Below, in pieces: positions 1-6,368 of a stretch of DNA of 7,407 bases (position 1 is its first letter; each line of letters starts with the position of its first letter). The notes under the pieces are model-generated. The model was not told where the DNA came from, did no database searches, and saw only the letters and a list, made by a program, of their open reading frames with translations. The DNA lies in contig JAPOHK010000041.1 of the NCBI GenBank assembly GCA_029979485.1, positions 1 through 7,407 on the forward strand. The letters are read 5' to 3'. Source of the stretch: Candidatus Planktophila limnetica (GTDB taxonomy: Bacteria > Actinomycetota > Actinomycetes > Nanopelagicales > Nanopelagicaceae). The position numbers and the translations under genes are program-made.

Positions 1-2
1 AG

Positions 3-1268
3 AATGCCGATAACAAACTCTATGGAAACTTGAGTTTTTTGGCACCAATCAAAAAACTAAATCCAGGTATGCAAATTGCAGTAGGCGGATGTTTGGCACA
101 AAAAGATCAATCAATAATCTTAAAGAAAGCACCGTATGTTGATGTTGTCTTTGGAACACATAACGTTGGATCACTTCCTGCTTTATTAGAACGTGCAAGG
201 ATTGAAGAAGAAGCACAAATCGAAATTAAGGAAGCACTAGAACACTTTCCATCAGCGCTTCCAGCGCGACGATTATCAGCTTTTTCAGCGTGGGTATCTA
301 TCTCAGTTGGTTGCAATAACACCTGCACTTTTTGCATAGTTCCAACCCTTCGCGGAATCGAAAAAGATCGAAGCGAAGATGAAATTCTGCGAGAGATTCG
401 TGCTCTAGTCGCGCAAGGTGTCATCGAAATTACCTTGCTTGGACAAAACGTTAATGCCTACGGAGTCGACTTTGGTGACAGACAAGCTTTTGCAAAACTA
501 CTCCGCAAGTGTGGAGAAATAGATGGTCTCGAGCGAGTCCGATTTATGTCTCCGCACCCGCGTGATTTCACAGATGATGTCATCGAAGCAATGGCAGAAA
601 CCCATAACGTTATGCCACATCTTCATATGCCATTGCAATCTGGATCAGATCGAATACTGCAGAGCATGCGTCGTTCATACAGAAGTGATCGCTATTCAAA
701 GATTCTAGAAAATGTTCGCAGCGCTATTCCATATGCATCAATTACAACAGACATAATCGTAGGTTTTCCTGGTGAAACTGAAGAAGATTTCCAAGCAACA
801 TTAGATTTGTGTACAGAAGCACAGTTTGCTGCCGCATACACATATCAATATTCAATTCGTCCAGGAACACCCGCGGCCACGATGCCTGATCAAATCTCAG
901 CTGCCGTGGTTGGGGAGCGATACACCCGGCTACACGAACATCAACAACTAATTTCTTTAGGTGTTAACAAAAATGCAATTGGAAAAAAGATGCGAGTCTT
1001 AGTTGGAGAATATGAAGGCAGGCGTGATGCTCGAGAGTCTCGATTGACCGGCAAGAGTGAAGATTTCCGATTAGTCCACTTTGCAGATTCGAGTAATGCT
1101 CGCGCTGGGGACTTCGTGGATGTTCAAATTACCGATGCTTCTGCTCATTATTTGATTGGTGAAGAGTTGCATACAATTGCAACGCGTGGGGGAGACGCAC
1201 ACGAGTTGCGAACAGTTGAGAAAAAATCTTCTGGAGTTTCACTTGGGATTCCAACAGTGCGGGCATGA
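3..1268 (+). CDS. miaB: tRNA-2-methylthio-N6-dimethylallyladenosine synthase MiaB, 5' partial
   Basis: This radical-SAM methylthiotransferase converts i6A to ms2i6A at position 37 of tRNAs that read UNN codons, working after MiaA. The frame is open back to base 3 and encodes NADNKLYGN, a MiaB N-terminal motif, so the true start and the first cysteines of the N-terminal (UPF0004) cluster lie upstream of the window. About 421 residues are visible. The remaining N-terminal cluster cysteine is in GGCLAQ (codon at 90-92). The radical-SAM CxxxCxxC motif is in GCNNTCTFC, with cysteine codons at 312, 324 and 333. Downstream come [21 protein letters not shown] and [14 protein letters not shown], all typical of MiaB. 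A C-terminal TRAM-like RNA-binding region spans roughly 960-1170. The stop overlaps the miaA start as ATGA, so the two are probably co-transcribed and translationally coupled. RimO is a paralogue, but the motifs and the miaA neighbour favour MiaB. Confidence 0.96.
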   Translation, partial: NADNKLYGNLSFLAPIKKLNPGMQIAVGGCLAQKDQSIILKKAPYVDVVFGTHNVGSLPALLERARIEEEAQIEIKEALEHFPSALPARRLSAFSAWVSISVGCNNTCTFCIVPTLRGIEKDRSEDEILREIRALVAQGVIEITLLGQNVNAYGVDFGDRQAFAKLLRKCGEIDGLERVRFMSPHPRDFTDDVIEAMAETHNVMPHLHMPLQSGSDRILQSMRRSYRSDRYSKILENVRSAIPYASITTDIIVGFPGETEEDFQATLDLCTEAQFAAAYTYQYSIRPGTPAATMPDQISAAVVGERYTRLHEHQQLISLGVNKNAIGKKMRVLVGEYEGRRDARESRLTGKSEDFRLVHFADSSNARAGDFVDVQITDASAHYLIGEELHTIATRGGDAHELRTVEKKSSGVSLGIPTVRA

Positions 1269-2158
1269 AACTCATTGTTATTGCAGGCGCTACCGCTACG
1301 GGAAAAAGCGCCTTAAGTATTGCTTTGGCTCAAGCCATTGATGCAGAAGTTATCAATGCAGATTCGATGCAGGTGTACCGGGGGATGGATATTGGTACTG
1401 CAAAAATAACTCTGGATGAGCGCCAAGGTATATCTCATCACATGTTGGATGTATTAGATGTTAATCAAGATTCAACAGTTGCTTGGTATCAGAGTGCCGC
1501 ACGCGATGCGATAGATGAAATACATTCACGCGGGAAAAGCGTTGTGATGGTTGGTGGGACAGGTTTATACATAAAAGCCGTAATAGATGAACTCAATTTT
1601 CCCGATACCGATCCAATGGTTAGACACACATTAAATAAGGAAGCCGAAGATCTTGGAATAGATGCGATGTTCGCACGCTTAGAAAAATTAGATCCAGCAG
1701 CAGCTCTTGCTATAGATCGCGCAAATCTTCGAAGAATTATCCGGGCATTAGAAGTTATTGAAATTACTGGCCAGCCATTTACAGCTAATTTACCTAGAGA
1801 AGAGAGCATCAGATATCCGAATGCTCGTCAATTTGGCTTGGTTATGGATCGAGAATTATTGTCAGAAAAAATTGACGAACGAGTAAATACAATGTTTGAG
1901 CAAGGTTTAGTTGCAGAAGTTCAAAATTTAATGAATGCGGGATTACTTGAAGGTCGTACAGCGCAGAGAGCTTTGGGCTATGCCCAGGTAATTTCTCACC
2001 TGAAGGGCGAAATCTCACTTGATGCAGCGATCGAAGAAACTAAACGAGCAACACGCCAATATGCCAGACGTCAGGAAACCTGGTTTTCACGCGATGCTCG
2101 AATTAAGTGGATTTCACCGCGTCAGTCACGTCTGGAAAGTATTTTGGAATCCCTGTAA
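1265..2158 (+). CDS. miaA: tRNA dimethylallyltransferase MiaA
   Basis: The enzyme transfers a dimethylallyl group from DMAPP to N6 of adenosine 37 in tRNA, making i6A, the substrate of MiaB. The 297-residue length is normal for the family. Visible motifs are the P-loop-like GATATGKS (residues 8-15), [17 protein letters not shown] (31-47) with the likely catalytic Asp33, [11 protein letters not shown] (96-106), [10 protein letters not shown] (155-164), the ALGYAQ segment (236-241) and the C-terminal [12 protein letters not shown] (263-274). The start is the ATG inside the ATGA overlap with miaB. Only a weak purine-rich stretch (GCGGG) precedes it, so coupling to miaB translation is likely. The protein runs through to the usual C-terminus without frameshift or missing motif. 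Confidence 0.97.
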   Translation: MKLIVIAGATATGKSALSIALAQAIDAEVINADSMQVYRGMDIGTAKITLDERQGISHHMLDVLDVNQDSTVAWYQSAARDAIDEIHSRGKSVVMVGGTGLYIKAVIDELNFPDTDPMVRHTLNKEAEDLGIDAMFARLEKLDPAAALAIDRANLRRIIRALEVIEITGQPFTANLPREESIRYPNARQFGLVMDRELLSEKIDERVNTMFEQGLVAEVQNLMNAGLLEGRTAQRALGYAQVISHLKGEISLDAAIEETKRATRQYARRQETWFSRDARIKWISPRQSRLESILESL

Positions 2159-2172
2159 CGATAAAGAACTAC

Positions 2173-2188
2173 TAAACTAACTTCTATA
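2173..2188 (+). promoter_or_regulatory. Candidate -10 element for leaderless dapF transcription
   Basis: TAAACT at 2173-2178 fits the actinobacterial -10 pattern TANNNT. It ends nine bases before the dapF ATG at 2188, and no Shine-Dalgarno-like sequence lies in the 29-base gap. Together these suggest a transcript that starts at or just before the start codon. The octamer TAAACTAA here is identical to the one before the thioesterase gene at 5335-5342. No clear -35 box was found, so this rests on a short motif and its position. Read-through from miaA remains equally possible. Confidence 0.35.
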
Positions 2189-2997
2189 TGAATACTGCAA
2201 AGTCAATTCAAGCAACATACGGACACGGCACTCACAATGACTTTGTAATAATTTTTGATCCAGATGATCAGCAATCCGTGACAACTGCTCAAACGCAAGC
2301 AATCTGCAACAGAGAAAGCGGAATTGGTGCAGATGGACTAATTCGCATCCTTAAACGTGATGGCAAATGGTTTATGGATTACAGAAATTCAGATGGTTCT
2401 ATTGCCGAAATGTGTGGCAACGGTATTCGAGTTATGGCCAAGTACTTAGTGGTTCACGGTCACCAAGACGAAGGAATATTTGCGATAAATACAAGAGATG
2501 GAATTAAGCATTTACGTGTTCCGGCTCAAGGAGACATCTCTGTAAATATGGGCAAGGTTCAAGACGAATCTGAAGAGATTACCGCCTCCCAGAATGGACA
2601 TATTTGGAATGGTTTTAACATCAGCGTCGGTAATCCGCACGCTGTAGTTTTTGTAGAAGATTTAAATTTGGTTGGCGAACTCGTAGATGCTCCAATTGTT
2701 CGCCCAAAAGAGAGTTATCCCGAAGGCGTCAATGTTGAATTTGTAGAATTCATTAGCGATTCAGAGTTGAAGATGCGAGTTTTTGAACGGGGAAGTGGCG
2801 AAACCCAGTCATGCGGAACCGGAACATGCGCTGTCGCATTGGCTGCAACGCTAAAGAAAAACAAGAGCTTGCCAGCTAAGTGGATTATTTATCCACCAGG
2901 TGGACGCCTTGAAGTAGAAATTGACGGACATTCAAATGCAACACTGATAGGACCTGCTGAATTAGTTAAAGAAGTAGATTTGGCCAAGTTTTTTTAA
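2188..2997 (+). CDS. dapF: Diaminopimelate epimerase
   Basis: This PLP-independent racemase interconverts LL- and meso-diaminopimelate, the last shared step before lysine and the source of the peptidoglycan cross-linking residue. Both catalytic cysteines are present: Cys76 in EMCGNGIRVMAKYL and Cys209 in SCGTGTCA. The family segments GHGTHNDFV (12-20), GIGADGLI (45-52), the GNPHAVVF strand (148-155) and YPPGGRLEVEI (235-245) are all seen. The length of 269 residues is close to the usual 270-290. The start at 2188 is chosen because the conserved GHGTxNDF motif follows at the expected distance and no other in-frame start fits. There is no recognisable ribosome binding site. The gene ends in a run of seven T (2989-2995) that enters its TAA stop, and hflX begins on the next base in the same frame. 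Confidence 0.97.
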   Translation: MNTAKSIQATYGHGTHNDFVIIFDPDDQQSVTTAQTQAICNRESGIGADGLIRILKRDGKWFMDYRNSDGSIAEMCGNGIRVMAKYLVVHGHQDEGIFAINTRDGIKHLRVPAQGDISVNMGKVQDESEEITASQNGHIWNGFNISVGNPHAVVFVEDLNLVGELVDAPIVRPKESYPEGVNVEFVEFISDSELKMRVFERGSGETQSCGTGTCAVALAATLKKNKSLPAKWIIYPPGGRLEVEIDGHSNATLIGPAELVKEVDLAKFF

Positions 2998-4467
2998 ATG
3001 AGTAAAGAATCGCCAGTTGATAGAAGTGAAGATGCATTTGAAGCGCTCTTGCGTGAAAGTGCCCGCGTAACTGCAGATTACGATGCCGACCAGGATGATT
3101 TAGAAGCGTCATCACAATCTGAAGTCTCAGATCGTGCGGCTCTTCGAAGAGTTAAAGGTTTTTCAACACAGCTACAAGATATTTCAGATGCTGAGTATCG
3201 AGAACTCCAATTAGAGAGAGTGATTTTAATTGGTGTTTGGACAGAAGGCACAGCGGAGATGGCCGAGAACTCACTCGATGAGTTAAAAGCCTTGGCACAA
3301 ACTGCAGGATCTGAAGTTTTAGATGGATTCATCCAGCGTCGTGATAAACCAGATCCAGCAACATATATAGGTTCAGGAAAAGTGCAAGAACTACGAAATG
3401 TAGTTGCATCGAGTGGGGCAGATACAGTTATTTGCGATGGAGAACTGTCGCCATCTCAATTACAACAACTTGAAGGAAAACTTAAAGTTAAAGTTGTTGA
3501 TCGCACCGCTTTAATTCTTGATATTTTTGCCCAACATGCAAAGAGTAAGGAAGGTAAGGCGCAGGTTGAATTAGCTCAGATTTCATATTTGCTTCCACGA
3601 TTGCGTGGTTGGGGTGAATCTCTTTCTCGCCAAGTTGGTGGTCGTGCAGCTGGTGGTGCAGGTATCGGTGGACGTGGTCCCGGCGAAACAAAGATTGAAA
3701 CCGACCGCAGACGTATTCGAGACAAGATGGCCAAACTTCGCCGCGAAATTGCGGAGATGAAAATTTCTCGCGACACCAAACGTCAAGAGCGTAGACGAAA
3801 TAACGTCGCCTCCGTTGCTATCGCTGGATACACAAATGCAGGAAAATCATCGTTACTCAATAAATTAACCGGCGCAGGAGTGTTGGTGCAAAATGCTTTA
3901 TTCGCGACTCTTGATCCAACGGTACGTAAAACCCACACAGGCGATGGGCGTGTGTACACACTGACTGATACCGTCGGATTTGTTCGCCACCTTCCACACC
4001 AATTAGTCGATGCATTTAAATCAACATTAGAAGAAGTTTCTGATGCTGATGTGATTGTTCACGTAGTAGATGGTTCACATGCGGATCCTTTCGAACAGAT
4101 TCGCGCTGTGCGCACAGTTTTTAATGAAATTGGAGCCCAAGAAGTTCCAGAGATTATTGCGATCAATAAAGCAGATGTTGCAGATCAAGAAGTTCTAATG
4201 GATATTTTGCGCAAGGAACCAAATAGTTATGCGATTTCAGTTAAAACAGGGTTCGGAATTGAAGCGCTTATTCATGCAATTGAAAAAACTTTACCAAGAC
4301 CGAAAATTGAAGTTGACGTTGTTATTCCGTACAACAGAGGTGATCTAATTAGTGCCATTCACGAACATGGTGAAATTTTGAGCGAAGAATACGTAGCTGA
4401 AGGAACTGCGATACATGCACGTGTTGATGGGGGATTAGCCCGTCAGATTCAAACCATGCAGGAATAA
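2998..4467 (+). CDS. hflX: Ribosome-associated GTPase HflX
   Basis: HflX binds the 50S subunit and, in characterised bacteria, splits stalled or hibernating 70S ribosomes under stress. The order is an acidic N-terminal extension (about 1-40), the HflX N-terminal domain with VILIGVWTEGT and ATYIGSGKVQEL (about 72-200), a glycine-rich linker (214-229), a basic helix (232-268) and the GTPase domain. G motifs are G1 GYTNAGKS (277-284), G2 region ATLDPTVR (303-310), G3 DTVGF (324-328), G4 NKAD (390-393) and G5 SVK (414-416). A short C-terminal domain ends at residue 489. The ATG directly follows the dapF TAA with no ribosome binding site, so translation probably relies on termination-reinitiation. 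The N-terminal extension preceding DRAALRRV resembles other actinobacterial HflX proteins, which supports this start over internal ones. The miaA-hflX neighbourhood is widespread in bacteria. Confidence 0.96.
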   Translation: MSKESPVDRSEDAFEALLRESARVTADYDADQDDLEASSQSEVSDRAALRRVKGFSTQLQDISDAEYRELQLERVILIGVWTEGTAEMAENSLDELKALAQTAGSEVLDGFIQRRDKPDPATYIGSGKVQELRNVVASSGADTVICDGELSPSQLQQLEGKLKVKVVDRTALILDIFAQHAKSKEGKAQVELAQISYLLPRLRGWGESLSRQVGGRAAGGAGIGGRGPGETKIETDRRRIRDKMAKLRREIAEMKISRDTKRQERRRNNVASVAIAGYTNAGKSSLLNKLTGAGVLVQNALFATLDPTVRKTHTGDGRVYTLTDTVGFVRHLPHQLVDAFKSTLEEVSDADVIVHVVDGSHADPFEQIRAVRTVFNEIGAQEVPEIIAINKADVADQEVLMDILRKEPNSYAISVKTGFGIEALIHAIEKTLPRPKIEVDVVIPYNRGDLISAIHEHGEILSEEYVAEGTAIHARVDGGLARQIQTMQE

Positions 4468-4486
4468 ATACCCTTCTCGGCGTGTT
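4461..4486 (+). promoter_or_regulatory. Candidate SigR/SigH-type (ECF sigma) promoter
   Basis: GGAAT at 4461-4465 and GTT at 4484-4486 are separated by exactly 18 bases, the consensus arrangement (GGAAT-N18-GTT) of promoters used by the actinobacterial thiol-stress sigma factors SigR and SigH. The -35 half overlaps the last sense codon and stop of hflX. Transcription from here would begin around 4492-4497 and give the DUF4193 gene a leader of about 75 bases. The match is seen directly. Its use is inference, and no sigma factor gene is in the window. Confidence 0.4.
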
Positions 4487-4526
4487 GTAACAGGCAGTAA
4501 CCCCTGAAATAGGCGATTATGCGCCC

Positions 4527-4555
4527 GTTCAGTAAATAACCGACGAGTTCAGTGA
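4527..4555 (+). repeat. Direct repeat GTTCAGTRA with 20-base period in the DUF4193 leader
   Basis: GTTCAGTAA at 4527-4535 recurs as GTTCAGTGA at 4547-4555, sharing eight of nine bases. The copies start exactly 20 bases apart, about two turns of B-DNA, so a protein could contact both on one helix face. The second copy ends just before the ribosome binding site of the DUF4193 gene. It could be an operator, an RNA element or chance. Confidence 0.4.
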
Positions 4556-4559
4556 AGGT

Positions 4560-4566
4560 AGGTGAG
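4560..4566 (+). promoter_or_regulatory. Ribosome binding site deciding the DUF4193 start
   Basis: AGGTGAG lies four to six bases before GTG 4571 and is one of the few good Shine-Dalgarno sequences in the window. It overlaps the in-frame GTG at 4562, which argues against that upstream codon as the start and for GTG 4571, where the conserved MATDYD sequence of the family begins. Confidence 0.7.
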
Positions 4567-4570
4567 AGCA

Positions 4571-4867
4571 GTGGCAACGGATTACGACACCCCCAGAAAG
4601 ACCGATGAAGAACTCCACGAAGAGTCGTTAGAAGAGTTAAAGGCAAAGCGAGTAGATGCTCAATCCGGCCAGATCGATGTCGATGAAGCAGAAGCTGCTG
4701 AGAACCTAGAGCTTCCTGGTGCAGATTTATCTGGCGAAGAACTTGCAGTGCGAGTTGTTCCAAAACAAGTAGACGAGTTCACATGCTCACGTTGTTTCTT
4801 GGTTCACCACATTACACAGCTATCTAAAGGTGAGGGCGCAAAAGCAATCTGTAAAGAGTGCGCTTAA
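4571..4867 (+). CDS. DUF4193 family zinc-ribbon-like protein, function unknown
   Basis: This 98-residue acidic protein matches the actinobacterial DUF4193 family as I know it: it starts MATDYDTPRKT, continues with EESLEELKAKR and a DVDEAEAAE stretch, then LPGADLSGEEL (48-58). It ends in a small metal-binding-like module, CSRC (Cys72, Cys75) and CKEC (Cys94, Cys97) around FLVHH. Four cysteines in two CxxC pairs suggest a zinc ribbon. The acidic N-terminal half looks largely disordered. No enzymatic motif is visible. The start is GTG 4571, supported by the family N-terminus and by AGGTGAG upstream. The gene has its own 103-base leader with a possible SigR-type promoter and a direct repeat. Its TAA stop shares bases with the stop of the convergent DUF3093 gene. 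The fold and metal binding are inferred. Confidence 0.9.
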   Translation: MATDYDTPRKTDEELHEESLEELKAKRVDAQSGQIDVDEAEAAENLELPGADLSGEELAVRVVPKQVDEFTCSRCFLVHHITQLSKGEGAKAICKECA

Positions 4868-5301
4868 CCAATCGCTTTTGCTAACTCTTCACCACGTCTG
4901 GATGAGATTAGCCAATACGGCGTGGTGTCTCTCGAATCCTTAACCCGTACCAAAACTCCGCGGGAAGTCCAAAATCTGATTGCTAAGAATGCTGAAGGAT
5001 CGGCATCTCGTCCACGTGCGTAACGCATTGATTGCGTATCCAGAATTTTAGCTTCGCCAAGATACTTAAGCTCTATGTGAGCTGTATTGATTCTCAATTC
5101 TTTCTCGTCTATTTCAATAACCATTCGAGAACGTATAGCGATATAAATCAATGCGAAAGTCAGAATAATTTGGCACCAGAGTGCTGGGGTATTTCCTAGC
5201 GCTGCCCATAACGAGATGCTGATTGATGAAAACAGGAAGTAGATAAAGGCTAAAAGCCAGACTGGAGGAGCAATAACTTCGCGAAATCGCACGGGAGTCA
5301 C
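4864..5301 (-). CDS. DUF3093 family membrane protein, function unknown
   Basis: The 145-residue protein has two hydrophobic segments near the N-terminus (about 13-34 and 40-57) and a soluble C-terminal domain of mixed strands, so it is probably an inner-membrane protein with a cytoplasmic PH-like tail. The C-terminal signature DTTPYWLISSRR (125-136) and RYARGRDADPSAF (93-105) fit DUF3093, an actinobacterial family without an established function. The start is GTG at 5301, preceded by GAGG with a four-base gap. It lies next to the DUF4193 gene and is divergent from the thioesterase-dut operon, an arrangement I recall also from mycobacteria (Rv2697c-Rv2699c). The gene ends in an overlap with the DUF4193 stop, leaving no room for an intergenic terminator. 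Confidence 0.88.
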   Translation of the reverse strand: MTPVRFREVIAPPVWLLAFIYFLFSSISISLWAALGNTPALWCQIILTFALIYIAIRSRMVIEIDEKELRINTAHIELKYLGEAKILDTQSMRYARGRDADPSAFLAIRFWTSRGVLVRVKDSRDTTPYWLISSRRGEELAKAIG

Positions 5302-5334
5302 GCTACCTCATTAAGTATTGACTCGCTAACGCAG

Positions 5335-5341
5335 TAAACTA
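5335..5341. promoter_or_regulatory. Candidate symmetric -10 element for divergent transcription
   Basis: The plus strand reads TAAACT at 5335-5340, and the minus strand reads TAGTTT from 5341 to 5336. Both fit TANNNT and share five base pairs. The plus-strand element ends six bases before the thioesterase ATG, which suits a leaderless mRNA. The minus-strand element would start RNA near 5329 and leave a leader of about 28 bases that includes the GAGG ribosome binding site of the DUF3093 gene. The whole divergent gap is only 45 bases. A minus-strand -35 candidate TTGCAA lies at 5362-5357 with a short 15-base spacer. No good plus-strand -35 was found. Confidence 0.4.
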
Positions 5342-5346
5342 ATTGC

Positions 5347-5931
5347 ATGAGCCGAATTGCAAGTACAACGCCCCCGGATGGAGCCATAATTCCAGAGCGC
5401 CATCCTGAAGCTCCTGCAACAGGTACAAAAATTCCATCTCATTTTGCACATTGTTTTGGATGTGGAGAAAAACATCCAACTGGACTGCATCTTGTTGCTC
5501 ACGTTGGCGATGCAATGAATATCACCGCCGAGTTTGTAGTTTCAGAAAATCATCAAGGTGCACCCGGGCTTGCGCATGGTGGATTACTTTCTCTGGCTTT
5601 TGACGAAGCGCTTGGAAAGTTAATGTGGCTACTACGCGCACCTGCAGTAACTGCACGTCTAGAAACAGATTTTTTAAAGCCCGTGCCTATGGGATCAAAA
5701 CTATTTATATCCGCTGAGATAACTTGTCAGGTAAGCCGAAAAGTTTATTGTTCAGCTATTGGTCGCTTAAATTCTGCGGATGGTGAAGTTGCAGTGCGAG
5801 CCGCGGCACTATTTGTGATTGTACCTATGAGCCATTTCTTGCAAAATGCACCAGCAGAATATTTAGAAGCCATTGCTAAAACGCCTGAAGTTTTGGCATT
5901 CGTTGACCCGAATTTTAATATCAACCCATGA
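5347..5931 (+). CDS. PaaI-like hotdog-fold thioesterase
   Basis: The protein has a hotdog-fold acyl-CoA thioesterase core. Its parts are HCFGCGEKHPTGLHL (35-49), NHQGAPGLAHGGLLSLAFDEALG (68-90) on the long central helix, ARLETDFLKPVPMG (103-116) and a strand pair YCSAIGRLNSADGEVAVRAAALFVIV (134-159). Asp86 or Glu87, after the HGG motif, is the likely catalytic acid, as in PaaI-type enzymes. The CFGCG motif before the fold is common in this branch, and its two cysteines (36, 39) may bind a ligand or metal. The first 30 residues are proline-rich and probably flexible. The substrate cannot be told from the sequence. No Shine-Dalgarno sequence precedes the ATG, but a -10-like TAAACT does. The gene overlaps dut by four bases (ATGA), so it leads that operon. 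Confidence 0.85.
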   Translation: MSRIASTTPPDGAIIPERHPEAPATGTKIPSHFAHCFGCGEKHPTGLHLVAHVGDAMNITAEFVVSENHQGAPGLAHGGLLSLAFDEALGKLMWLLRAPAVTARLETDFLKPVPMGSKLFISAEITCQVSRKVYCSAIGRLNSADGEVAVRAAALFVIVPMSHFLQNAPAEYLEAIAKTPEVLAFVDPNFNINP

Positions 5932-6368
5932 GCGTACAAGTTTTGATTAAACGTCTTGACCCAGGTGTGCCCTTGCCCAATTATGCAAAAGGTGGAGATG
6001 CGGGCGCAGATATCGTTTCTGCGATCGATATTACTTTGGCGCCAGGTGAGCGAGCATTGGTACCAACAGGAATATCCATTGCATTGCCCGATGGTTACGT
6101 TGCTTTAGTGCATCCTCGCTCAGGTTTGGCAATCAAGCACGGCGTAACAATGGTGAATTCACCTGGAACCGTTGATGCTGGTTACAGAGGCGAATTAAAA
6201 CTGATCCTTATTAATCACGATCCAAAAGAATCAGTTTCATTTAAGCGTGGTGATCGAGTTGCACAACTTGTAATTCAACAAGTAGAACGTGTCAAGTTTG
6301 TTGAAGTAGAAGAGCTGCCTGGCTCGGGTCGTGGCACTGATGGATTTGGATCGACGGGACGGACATGA
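5928..6368 (+). CDS. dut: dUTP diphosphatase (trimeric dUTPase)
   Basis: The enzyme hydrolyses dUTP to dUMP and pyrophosphate, keeping uracil out of DNA and feeding dTMP synthesis. All five motifs of the trimeric family are present in 146 residues: motif 1 GGDAGADI (22-29), motif 2 HPRSGLA (62-68), motif 3 GTVDAGYRGEL (80-90) with catalytic Asp83, motif 4 RGDRVAQLVI (107-116) and motif 5 GRGTDGFGSTG (134-144), the C-terminal arm that closes over the substrate. It sits between the thioesterase and DUF3159 genes with ATGA overlaps at both ends and no ribosome binding site of its own, so it is probably translated by coupling. Motif 1 has Ala-Asp-Ile where many homologues have Tyr-Asp-Leu, a mild variant. 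Confidence 0.97.
   Translation: MSVQVLIKRLDPGVPLPNYAKGGDAGADIVSAIDITLAPGERALVPTGISIALPDGYVALVHPRSGLAIKHGVTMVNSPGTVDAGYRGELKLILINHDPKESVSFKRGDRVAQLVIQQVERVKFVEVEELPGSGRGTDGFGSTGRT

Noticed and set aside
30..32. TTG as a start codon for miaB
   Set aside because: The frame is open to the window edge and upstream codons encode the MiaB motif NADNKLYGN, so the gene is cut by the window rather than starting here.
107..424. Minus-strand open frame within miaB, and similar ones within miaA (1489-1809) and hflX (3078-3332, 3488-3786)
   Set aside because: All are antisense shadows of genes with clear family motifs and none has a plausible protein sequence or start context.
4512..4525. Small inverted repeat GGCG-ATTATG-CGCC as a terminator after hflX
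   Set aside because: The stem is only four pairs and no T run follows, so it is not a convincing intrinsic terminator. It could be part of an operator but the evidence is too thin.
4562..4564. GTG as the DUF4193 start
   Set aside because: It lies inside the AGGTGAG ribosome binding site, and the three extra residues precede the conserved MATDYD N-terminus that begins at GTG 4571.
4449..4763. Minus-strand open frame of 104 codons across the DUF4193 leader
   Set aside because: It is antisense to a recognisable gene, resembles no family I know, and its low-complexity leucine-rich sequence is what reverse-strand reading of acidic codons gives.
5318..5323. TTGACT as a -35 box for the thioesterase operon
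   Set aside because: It is only 11 bases from the TAAACT element, too short for a normal sigma-70-type spacer, and no better -10 lies 16-18 bases downstream.
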